From contig JACQXB010000009.1 of the NCBI GenBank assembly GCA_016208965.1, forward strand, positions 32,683 through 96,682: 64,000 nucleotides of DNA, given 5' to 3'. The number at the start of each line of letters is the position of its first letter. Positions within the stretch are counted from its first letter, which is position 1. Below the pieces are notes generated by a model. It was not told where the DNA came from. It saw only the letters and a program-made list of their open reading frames with translations, and searched no databases. The translations under genes were made by a program, and so were the position numbers. Of this stretch, positions 57,564 to 64,000 are shown piece by piece. This stretch comes from Nitrospirota bacterium. GTDB lineage: Bacteria > Nitrospirota > Thermodesulfovibrionia > UBA6902 > DSMQ01.

Positions 57564-58838
57564 TTACACTAATGCCTTGAGATAAACAATTAATAGAGCT
57601 GTACAGAATCCTGAAAAAGAACTGATTTTTACAATAAAGATTGCATTCTCTGAAGCCTGTAAATAACGTTCGTATGAGTCTGTTGACCTTGCTGAGAATT
57701 GTTCAAACTTATTTAAAGGTTCAACATTGTTCAAACTTGAACTATTTTGAACTATCTTGAGCCCCCTTGAACTAATTAACTGGTCTTCTCCTATATATGG
57801 TTTTTTCACTATCACTCCATTATAGAATGAGGGGCCTCCAAGCCTTACACCAAGCGCTCCAGCCATTGCAGCTTCGGGGATTCCGCTGTTAGGGCTCAAG
57901 TGACTTCCACCGTCACGGAGCATAATTCTAAAAGCATTTATTCCGCTAACGCTAATAAAGTTTAGCTTTACCAGATTTAGTTCAACATTGTTCAAAGGTT
58001 CAATGTTGTTTAACTTTGAACTATTTTGAACTATCTTGAACAATCTTGAACTAAAGTTGAGAATAAATGTAGCCATGACAATCAAGATAGCAGTGATTCT
58101 TGCAGGTATATAATTCGCAATATCATCAAGTCTTGCTGCTGACCATCCAAAGTCTTTATACTTTTCGTTTTTGTATCCGACCATAGAATCAAGGGTATTT
58201 ATAGTCTTATACGTCATAGCAAGAGGCAGTCCGCCAATTAAAAAATAAAAAAGAGGAGCAATTATTCCGTCAGATGCATTTTCAGCAACGGTTTCAATCG
58301 TCGCCTTTAATATGGCATCCCTGTCAAGAGATTCTGTATCTCTGCCGACTATACAACTAAGATTTTTTCTGGCATTTTCTATATTGTTCACTTTTAAAGC
58401 CTTAATCACTAACTGCGCAGATTTTATTAGTTCACGTGTTGCAAGTGTACTGGAGATGAGATAGACAAGGAAAATAAAAGTGAGAAGTGAGAAGTGAGAA
58501 GTGAGAAGTAAATTAATAACAAAAAATAATCCATAAGTGGACCCTATTATGATTAATACAAGAAAAATCCCAGCCAGTTTTTCAAATCCCCCCTCACCCC
58601 CCTTTGCTAAAGGGGGGATATTATTGAGTCCCCCTTTGTAAAAGGGGGATGGATGGGGATTTTCTAAATTATCTGTATTCTGTGTTCTGTCCTTTGTGTT
58701 CTGTACCACTCGTCTTAAAAAATTCTCCATTTTTGTTATACCCCATCCCATTACCCTTACTGGATGGGGAAGCTGTTTTGGATCACCTATTGCAAGATCT
58801 AAGATATAAGCTACTGTAAGTGTGACAGGCTCTATCAT
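57564..58838 (-). CDS. cbiB: Adenosylcobinamide-phosphate synthase
   Basis: 424 residues (usual about 310-320), membrane protein. VAYILDLAIGDPKQLPHPVR and MGWGI, GRDTESLDRDAILKATIETV-AENASDG, and RDGGSHLSPNSGIPEAAMAG are the family signatures. Attaches aminopropanol to cobyric acid. Four repeat-derived insertions account for the extra length: NPHPSPFYKGG...AKGGEGGF (58588-58672), TSHFSLLT (GTGAGAA), and two TTGAACT/TTGAACA arrays encoding KIVQNSSKLNNIEPLNN (57985-58045) and KIVQNSSSLNNVEPLNK (57710-57770). Overlaps cobQ by 4 nt. Confidence 0.93.
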   Translation of the reverse strand: MIEPVTLTVAYILDLAIGDPKQLPHPVRVMGWGITKMENFLRRVVQNTKDRTQNTDNLENPHPSPFYKGGLNNIPPLAKGGEGGFEKLAGIFLVLIIIGSTYGLFFVINLLLTSHFSLLTFIFLVYLISSTLATRELIKSAQLVIKALKVNNIENARKNLSCIVGRDTESLDRDAILKATIETVAENASDGIIAPLFYFLIGGLPLAMTYKTINTLDSMVGYKNEKYKDFGWSAARLDDIANYIPARITAILIVMATFILNFSSRLFKIVQNSSKLNNIEPLNNVELNLVKLNFISVSGINAFRIMLRDGGSHLSPNSGIPEAAMAGALGVRLGGPSFYNGVIVKKPYIGEDQLISSRGLKIVQNSSSLNNVEPLNKFEQFSARSTDSYERYLQASENAIFIVKISSFSGFCTALLIVYLKALV

Positions 58839-60481
58839 GTTTTATTGCAGTGCTCCATGCCCATCCCGATTAGTCGGGACAAAATAAAGCATATATCTAT
58901 ACTGTTTCTTAAAACATCTGCCCATTTGTTTATTGCCTTTTCCTTAAGTTCAAAATAATTGACTGTTTGCTCAACAGGCGGTAAGCCCTTTTGTTCTTTT
59001 ATTGAATTAAGCAGTGACCTCCTGAAACTATTGTTATCAAACAGCCCATGAATGTATGTCCCCCAGACATTACCTTTTAGAGAACCATCCATTACAACCG
59101 TGAAGCGTGAAGCGTAAAGCGTAAAGCGTGAAAGACTGAACAATCCAATATCTCCTGTTGTTCTGCCCATATGGATTTCATATCCCTTTAAATCCTTGAA
59201 ATCACAATTTGAACTATTTTGAACTACATTGAACAAACTTGAACTATTTATAAGCTCTGCCTCTACCTGACACGTGGTCTTTGTCCTCTGAAGCGTTGTA
59301 ACAACATCGAGGAAACCCATTCCGTCTATTTCTTTCAAGCTGCTTTCTACACCAAATTGGTCAAATATCTTTTCCCCCAGCATCTGATACCCACCGCAGA
59401 TTCCAATAAGTGACGTTCCATTTTTAACTGCTGACTTTATGCAGTCCTCTATCCCATTCTCTCTCAGAAACAATAGATCGCTTACAGTATTCTTTGAACC
59501 CGGGATAATGATAAGGTCTGCACTTTTAATATCTTCTGCCCTCAATGAATAAATAAGTTCTACTTCTGGCTCATATAAAAACGGATCGAAATCTGTAAAA
59601 TTAGAAATGTATCTCAGTCCTAAGACCACAATCTTTAAGTAACGAGTAACGAGTGACGAGTGACGAGTAAAATTATTACTTACCCGTTCAAGTGGAATAC
59701 CGTCTTCTTCATGAAGCCCAAGATCCCCTAAATAATTAATCACGCCTATAACAGGTTTGCCGGTTTTATTTTCTATTATCCTCAGTCCGGGACGAAGTAT
59801 CTCTATATCCCCGCGGAATTTATTTACAATAAATGCCTTTATATAATCAGCATCGCAAAATAACCCCTCCTTACTCCTCCCCTTATCTAAGGGGAGGATG
59901 GGTGGGGTTAAGGAGGGATTAAGGGGGGTGTCCTTCAATAATTCAACTGTCCCGTAAAAAGATGCAAATATACCGCCTTTATCTATGTCCCCGACAAGGA
60001 TTACCGGAGCATCTGCATAACGTGCAATACTCATATTTACAATTTCTTTCTTTTGAAGGTTAATCTCTGCGGGACTGCCAGCGCCCTCTATTACGATAAC
60101 GTCATGATTCTGTGAAAGCCTGTCATATGCAGAAGTGACAACCTGCCATGCTGTATCCTTAAAGGCGTAGTACTCAATTGCATTCATGTTTCCATAAACC
60201 TTGCCGTTCAAAATCACCTGACATCCTGATTCTCCTGTTGCCTTGAGCAGTACAGGATTCATATCATTGCATGGTTCAATCCCTGCGGCATCTGATTGAA
60301 ATGCCTGCGCGCGTCCTATCTCACCACCTTCTTTTGTAATGAATGAATTCAGCGCCATATTCTGTGCCTTAAAAGGTGCTACTTTAATACCTATATCTCT
60401 GAATATTCTGCAGAGTCCCGCAACAATCATGCTTTTGCCAACACCAGAACCTGTTCCCTGTATCATTATGGACTTAGACAT
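58835..60481 (-). CDS. cobQ: Cobyric acid synthase
   Basis: 548 residues. P-loop IQGTGSGVGKSMIVAGLCRI, FKAQNMALNSF, GAGSPAEINL, and the amidotransferase end with Cys in IGICGGYQMLGEKIFD and His in YIHGLFDN. Amidates side chains b, d, e and g. Repeat insertions: NPSLTPPILPLDKGRSKEG (59870-59940), NFTRHSSLVTRYLK (59640-59670), SLFNVVQNSSN (59215-59245) and SRFTLYASRFT (AAGCGTG units, 59100-59130). First gene of the cobQ-cbiB-cobD-cobB-cbiXC operon. Confidence 0.94.
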   Translation of the reverse strand: MSKSIMIQGTGSGVGKSMIVAGLCRIFRDIGIKVAPFKAQNMALNSFITKEGGEIGRAQAFQSDAAGIEPCNDMNPVLLKATGESGCQVILNGKVYGNMNAIEYYAFKDTAWQVVTSAYDRLSQNHDVIVIEGAGSPAEINLQKKEIVNMSIARYADAPVILVGDIDKGGIFASFYGTVELLKDTPLNPSLTPPILPLDKGRSKEGLFCDADYIKAFIVNKFRGDIEILRPGLRIIENKTGKPVIGVINYLGDLGLHEEDGIPLERVSNNFTRHSSLVTRYLKIVVLGLRYISNFTDFDPFLYEPEVELIYSLRAEDIKSADLIIIPGSKNTVSDLLFLRENGIEDCIKSAVKNGTSLIGICGGYQMLGEKIFDQFGVESSLKEIDGMGFLDVVTTLQRTKTTCQVEAELINSSSLFNVVQNSSNCDFKDLKGYEIHMGRTTGDIGLFSLSRFTLYASRFTVVMDGSLKGNVWGTYIHGLFDNNSFRRSLLNSIKEQKGLPPVEQTVNYFELKEKAINKWADVLRNSIDICFILSRLIGMGMEHCNKT

Positions 60482-60489
60482 TTTCTTTA

Positions 60490-60531
60490 ACCTTAAAAAT
60501 AAAAAACCCAGCCTTCGTCTGAAAGCTGGGG
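60490..60531 (-). terminator. Intrinsic terminator between riboswitch and cobQ
   Basis: On the minus strand, CCCCAGC...GCTGGG with an inner TTC/GAA pair is followed by TTTTTTATTTTTAAGG. It lies directly before cobQ and after the riboswitch, so it is the likely expression platform for transcription control. Confidence 0.75.
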
Positions 60532-60591
60532 ATAAAAGTCTAAACCTTTATCCTCACCCACCTCAACCACGAAGGCTTATCTGTGAGGCTA

Positions 60592-60806
60592 TGTTCAGGT
60601 AGGTCTTCTGGCTTACCCAACCTCTACCTGCCTTCCCTCCCCGATGCATTGGGAAAGTGGCTATTGATTGGTAAAGGCTTTTATCCCGAACTAATCGGGA
60701 TCGGGTTTACAGCGGCGGGTCCGCTCCTGTTTCTAACAGGATTCCCATTTCCGACTCGGTCGCCACAGACGACTGAGTCGGATAAGCCCAGATGGGCGCC
60801 TGAACA
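60592..60806 (-). promoter_or_regulatory. Cobalamin riboswitch controlling the cobQ operon
   Basis: Minus-strand RNA. P1 TGTTCAGG (60806-60799) pairs with CCTGAACA (60599-60592). Core: GGGAATCC, ACCCGCCGCTGTAA, AGCCACT, GGGAAGG and the B12 box GCCAGAAGACCTACCTG (60612-60596). A GACTCAG/CGAGTC hairpin near the 5' side and a TCCCGAT/ATCGGGA hairpin are peripheral stems. Confidence 0.92.
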
Positions 60807-60857
60807 ATGTAAGGAATCATAAACTATTTTTTTAAAGAAAGTCAAACAAAATTTTCC

Positions 60858-60887
60858 TTGACAAAAAACCATGTTTTGAGATGAAAT
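60858..60887 (+). promoter_or_regulatory. Possible promoter for a leaderless mRNA
   Basis: TTGACA (60858-60863), 18-nt spacer, TGAAAT (60882-60887, 4 of 6 consensus). Start site would fall at about 60894, the ATG of the next gene. No ribosome site precedes that ATG. Confidence 0.4.
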
Positions 60888-60893
60888 CATTGT

Positions 60894-61466
60894 ATGAAGG
60901 TAATCGCGTTTCTTGGTAGCCCGAGAAAAAATGGAAATACCGAGATACTATTAAAGGAAACAATCAGGGGGATAGAAGAGGCAGGGTTAAGTGTCCAAAT
61001 ATTTGATTTAAATTCTCTGAAGCTCTCCCCGTGTCAGAACTGTGGTGGGTGTGATGAAACAGGTGAATGTATTTTTCATGACGATATGGATGAAATTTAC
61101 GATGCGATAAGGACATCTAACAGGATTATACTTGCATCTCCTATATTTTTTTCTGGCTTGAGTGCTCAAACAAAAATCATGATAGACAGGTGTCAGAGCT
61201 TCTGGTGCGAAAAATATCTTCTTAAGAGACCTATTCCAGAAGGTGGTTTTAAAAGAAAAGGACTTTTACTGCTTGTCGGCGGCAGGAGAGAGGGTACCGG
61301 TGTTAGATGCGCAGAAGCCTCTGCAACGGCATTCTTCAGGAGTATAAGTGTCCCCGAACATACTACCCTTAGTTACCTCGGTATTGATAAGAAAGGAGAA
61401 ATTCTCAAACATGGCACAGCGCTGAAAGAGGTATATAATGCTGGTAGGTCCCTTGTGGGAAGTTAA
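60894..61466 (+). CDS. NAD(P)H-dependent FMN reductase / iron-sulfur flavoprotein-like
   Basis: 190 residues. Flavodoxin-like fold: IAFLGSPRKNGNTEILLKET (FMN phosphate loop), then LSPCQNCGGCDETGEC, with four cysteines spaced as in iron-sulfur flavoproteins, and ILASPIFFSGLSAQTKIMID-R. Reduces FMN or acts as an Isf-type electron carrier. It diverges from the cobQ riboswitch and precedes malate dehydrogenase by 71 nt. Confidence 0.85.
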   Translation: MKVIAFLGSPRKNGNTEILLKETIRGIEEAGLSVQIFDLNSLKLSPCQNCGGCDETGECIFHDDMDEIYDAIRTSNRIILASPIFFSGLSAQTKIMIDRCQSFWCEKYLLKRPIPEGGFKRKGLLLLVGGRREGTGVRCAEASATAFFRSISVPEHTTLSYLGIDKKGEILKHGTALKEVYNAGRSLVGS

Positions 61467-61537
61467 TTAATTCAACAAAGACTTGCTAACAATCTTCTCC
61501 TTAGTTATAATTCCTATCTATTTGTTTGGAGGTAAGG

Positions 61538-62473
61538 GTGCGTAGAAAAATTACAGTCGTTGGTGCAGGAAATGTTGGTACGACAGCGGCCCAGCTTATT
61601 GCTGAAAAAGGACTTGCGGATGTGTTGCTCATTGATGTTATAGAGGGCATGCCGCAGGGGAAAGCCCTTGATATACAGGAGGCATGCCCGATCTGGCGCT
61701 CTGCGGTTAAGGTTACAGGGACAAACGATTTCGGAGACACAAAATACTCTGATATAGTTGTTGTAACTGCTGGCCTTGCAAGAAAGCCCGGAATGAGCAG
61801 GGATGACCTTCTTCATGCTAATGCGAAGATTACAAGAGATGTCTCAGGAGCTATCGCTAAGACATCACCAGAGGCTATTGTTATTGTAGTAACTAATCCT
61901 ATGGATGCAATGGCATACCTTACCAGAAAAATAACTACATTTCCACACAGAAGGGTAATTGGCATGGGAGGGGTTTTAGACTCAGCACGGATGAGGAGTT
62001 TTATCGTGGAAGAGTTAGACATTCCGCTGCAGGATGTTCAGGCAATGGTATTAGGCAGCCATGGTGACCTTATGGTACCCTTGCCAAGATTTACCACTGT
62101 AAATGGGAGATGCATAACAGAAGTCTTGCCTGAATCTAAGATTAAAATAATTATAGAGAGGACAAGAAATGCAGGAGCTGAGATTGTGAGTCTTCTTAAA
62201 ACGGGAAGTGCATATTTTGCTCCTGCTGCCTCAGTGGTTGAGATGATAGAAAACATTCTCGGGTATAAGAATGATATTATTCCATGCTCTGTTTATTTAA
62301 ATGGGGAGTACGGAGTTAAAGGGGTCTATTCAGGGGTACCAGTAAGACTTTCTTTACAGGGGGTTGAAGAGATTGTGGAGTTAGAACTTACAGAAGATGA
62401 AAAACAGACGTTTACTGCTTCTGCAAAAGCAGTAAGGGAACTGATAGAAAAAATAGTTTTAAAAAAGGGGTGA
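61538..62473 (+). CDS. mdh: Malate dehydrogenase (lactate/malate dehydrogenase superfamily)
   Basis: 311 residues from GTG 61538 (GGAGGT 4 nt upstream; the TTG at 61526 would lie before the ribosome site). NAD motif ITVVGAGNVGTTAAQ, Asp of the adenine ribose site in VLLIDV, substrate Arg in GLARKPGMSRDD, VVTNPMDAM and catalytic His in VLGSHGDLMVPL. Oxidises malate to oxaloacetate. Followed 6 nt later by ndk; likely co-transcribed. Confidence 0.95.
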   Translation: MRRKITVVGAGNVGTTAAQLIAEKGLADVLLIDVIEGMPQGKALDIQEACPIWRSAVKVTGTNDFGDTKYSDIVVVTAGLARKPGMSRDDLLHANAKITRDVSGAIAKTSPEAIVIVVTNPMDAMAYLTRKITTFPHRRVIGMGGVLDSARMRSFIVEELDIPLQDVQAMVLGSHGDLMVPLPRFTTVNGRCITEVLPESKIKIIIERTRNAGAEIVSLLKTGSAYFAPAASVVEMIENILGYKNDIIPCSVYLNGEYGVKGVYSGVPVRLSLQGVEEIVELELTEDEKQTFTASAKAVRELIEKIVLKKG

Positions 62474-62479
62474 TATTTT

Positions 62480-63220
62480 ATGGACAATAAAAAGATTAAA
62501 CAAACGCTTGTGCTTATCAAACCAGACGCACTCAAGAATTCGTTGACAGGTTATGTGCTTTCTCAACTTTCCGAATTTCATACCGGCTTGCGTTTTGCGG
62601 GGACAAAGATTGTTAATGTTAGTAGGATGCTCGCCGAAGAACACTATGCTGAACATCGTGGAAAAGTATTTTTCCCTTCACTTTTGGATTACATTATGGG
62701 ACGCATCCATTATCCTGATGAACCATGGAAGCATAGAGTAATTGCGATTGTGTATCAAGGGCCGGATGCAATAAAAAAAATACGGGATATTGCAGGGCCA
62801 ACGAACCCTCATATTGCGCGTGATGAAAAACCTGGATGCATCCGCGCACTGGGAACAGTGGTTCCTCTCAAAGATGCCGAAGGAAATGTAATCGGAGAGC
62901 GTATGGACAATCTCATTCACGCCTCTGCTACAGATAGTGAAGCAGAACGGGAAATTAAGCTCTGGTTCAAGCCGAATGATATCCCGCCACTCATGCATGC
63001 CTACCCAACCGAAGTAAGCGATGCTTACTACTATCATAAGGACAACAAACTTTACGTGACTCATGAGATAGGTAGCACTTGCTTCCTCGTTCCTGGTAAT
63101 GTTGCATGGAAGTCTGATTTGGAGACACTACGCCTGCTGCAACAAGGAATTCCCGCACCTTGTTCTCTTCAAACAGTGGTTGTCAAATACCTCATCAATG
63201 AGAAGGGAGAAACCCGGTAG
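62480..63220 (+). CDS. ndk: Nucleoside diphosphate kinase, long form
   Basis: 246 residues, against about 140 for the standard enzyme. N-terminal TLVLIKPDALKNSLTGYVLS. The catalytic segment ERMDNLIHASATDSEAEREI has the active His in IHAS. The kinase fold contains extra residues between the Lys and His motifs (LKDAEGNVIGERM). After about residue 165 a C-terminal extension of 80 residues follows (PLMHAYPTEVSDAYYYHKDN, CFLVPGNVAWKSDLETLRLL) with no domain I recognise. Balances NTP pools. Confidence 0.88.
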   Translation: MDNKKIKQTLVLIKPDALKNSLTGYVLSQLSEFHTGLRFAGTKIVNVSRMLAEEHYAEHRGKVFFPSLLDYIMGRIHYPDEPWKHRVIAIVYQGPDAIKKIRDIAGPTNPHIARDEKPGCIRALGTVVPLKDAEGNVIGERMDNLIHASATDSEAEREIKLWFKPNDIPPLMHAYPTEVSDAYYYHKDNKLYVTHEIGSTCFLVPGNVAWKSDLETLRLLQQGIPAPCSLQTVVVKYLINEKGETR

Positions 63221-63529
63221 AGATTCTATTTTCTTGCGGCATATAGGAGGGTTTGTTAAAAATTTGGCAGGTGGTATTTTTTATCCCCCTAAGAGTTTTT
63301 ATTAAATTTATATACGCCGTTGCTTGCAACGACTGAGAAACATTTTTGTCGTTTGTTTTGTCATTGACCCGAAAATACCCCTCTTTGAAAAAGAGGGGAT
63401 AGGGGAGATTTTATGAATAATTATTTGTTTTCAAAATCCCCCTTCATCCCCCTTTAGCAAAGGGGGATGAAGGGGGATTTTACAAAGGGGGGAGGATATT
63501 TTCACGTTCATTTGTGCCGAATTATCGGC
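63221..63529. other. Non-coding spacer with two palindromic repeat units
   Basis: CGTTGCTTGCAACG hairpin near 63325, then CCCCTCTTTGAAAAAGAGGGG (63370-63390) and CCCCCTTTAGCAAAGGGGGA flanked by AATCCCCCTTCATCC and TGAAGGGGGATTT (63435-63480). This is the same family as the in-gene insertions. Nothing else recognised. Confidence 0.6.
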
Positions 63530-63664
63530 ATGACGATTCCTGCAAATGAGATGGTAATAATAGCGATAATTGCAATTATTGTTTTAGCGAGTAGTATTTT
63601 AAGTATTGATATCGTATACATCAAGGCTAAGAATAGCATTGCAACTTTAGTTTATATTAATTGA
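63530..63664 (+). CDS. Doubtful 44-residue single-helix protein
   Basis: ATG 63530 without a ribosome site. TIPANEMVIIAIIAIIVLAS forms one membrane helix, followed by a short tail ending TLVYIN. Could be a chance frame in AT-rich DNA. No homologue recognised. Confidence 0.25.
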   Translation: MTIPANEMVIIAIIAIIVLASSILSIDIVYIKAKNSIATLVYIN

Positions 63665-63665
63665 T

Positions 63666-63742
63666 TGGTGGCGGTGGCTGGATTTGAACCAGCGACTCTA
63701 CGGATATGAGCCGTATGCTCTAACCAACTGAGCTACACCGCC
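63666..63742 (-). tRNA. tRNA with CAT anticodon (probably tRNA-Met, elongator)
   Basis: Minus strand: acceptor GGCGGTG/CACCGCC, D arm GCTC-AGTTGGTTA-GAGC, anticodon stem TACGG/CCGTA with loop CTCATAT (CAT), T arm CTGG-TTCAAAT-CCAG extended by one pair, discriminator A and encoded CCA. Elongator Met is most likely; a lysidine-modified Ile2 tRNA cannot be excluded. Confidence 0.92.
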
Positions 63743-63877
63743 AAGAAATAAACCTGATTTTTTACCCTGTCAAGAGGCGTGAGTTATTTCTAACGGAGTA
63801 AAAACAGAGTTATCAAAAGTAACAAAATTAAGACCTCAAAGTCAACCACACAAGGGTGTTTTTTCTATGTAATCCAG

Positions 63878-64000
63878 AAATAGAAATGTCCGCTTTTACC
63901 GAAATAGAAATGTCCTATTCCAAGTGATACTATACTGCCTCTTTTTAAAAAAGGAGGCGAGGATGGCAGGAAAGGACGTTATCATTTTGCATCAAAGAGA
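63878..64000 (+). mobile_element. Left end of an insertion sequence with transposase start
   Basis: Direct repeats of GAAATAGAAATGTCC (63878-63893 and 63900-63915) separated by GCTTTTACC, then AAAGGAGGCGAGG and ATG 63963 opening AGKDVIILHQR to the window edge. The leader and the GKDVIxxxQRE start match ISNCY/IS1202-type transposases as I remember them. Only 12 codons are visible. Confidence 0.55.

Noticed and set aside
22944-60481. Heptamer arrays considered as CRISPR repeats
   Set aside because: Units are only 7-8 nt, in direct tandem without unique spacers, differ from site to site, and lie inside open genes. No cas gene is present.

Overview
The window looks like chromosomal DNA of an anaerobic or microaerophilic, low-to-mid GC Gram-negative bacterium. 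An anaerobic-type cobalamin pathway, radical-SAM heme enzymes, outer-membrane-type proteins, TauE/SafE sulfite-exporter-like carriers and many two-component systems fit Nitrospirota (Thermodesulfovibrionia-like) or a neighbouring phylum. That placement is inferred from gene content only.

Layout. 1-5.6 kb: a truncated AsmA/TamB-like gene, a lipoprotein, tRNA-Ala, two Dpp/Opp-type permeases (the first apparently starting at ATT) and a DksA-type zinc-finger regulator. 5.6-21.5 kb: a signalling and anion-transport region. An NtrC-type regulator and its kinase diverge from an operon of small helical and Usp-like proteins, a TauE/SafE carrier and a tandem UspA. Next come a GntR regulator, a CBS-pair protein, a frameshifted SLC13-type symporter, an LCIB-type carbonic anhydrase candidate, an NhaD antiporter, a second kinase with two receivers (one internally deleted), a second TauE/SafE carrier and a small membrane partner.

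21.5-32.7 kb (minus strand): an AbiE-type pair and heme genes (hemY, hemH, hemE, an AhbD-like radical SAM protein, hemW), interrupted by a VapBC pair and a GAF kinase/HD-GYP regulator pair. 33-38 kb: an accessory island with toxin-antitoxin genes in several states of decay, scattered pieces of a Type IIG restriction-modification C-terminus, a 145-bp direct duplication, and a three-gene operon whose middle gene is a secreted miniature Rhs-tail protein overlapping a candidate membrane immunity gene.

38-60.8 kb (minus strand): a large cobalt/cobalamin locus. It holds a DsbC-like protein, a NicO-type Ni/Co transporter, CbiGH, CbiF, CbiL, CbiET, CbiD, a radical SAM/SPASM maturase with a 45-codon precursor peptide gene (CbpB/CbpA-like), CbiO, CbiQ, a CbiN-like protein, CbiM, a beta-barrel protein, CbiXC, CobB, CobD, CbiB and CobQ. 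Two cobalamin riboswitches, each closed by a visible P1 helix, head the beta-barrel/transport operon and the cobQ operon. 60.9-64 kb: a flavin reductase, malate dehydrogenase, a long-form Ndk, a CAT-anticodon tRNA and the left end of an insertion sequence.

The most striking genome-scale property is repeat invasion of coding sequence. Heptanucleotide tandem repeats (units such as GTGACGA, GTGATGC, CTTGTAA, GTGAATA) and a palindromic C6TTTG-N-TAAAG6 element sit in frame inside almost every heme and cobalamin gene. They appear as extra loops, signal-peptide segments, or start and stop regions, and are essentially absent from the genes of the 3-21 kb region.
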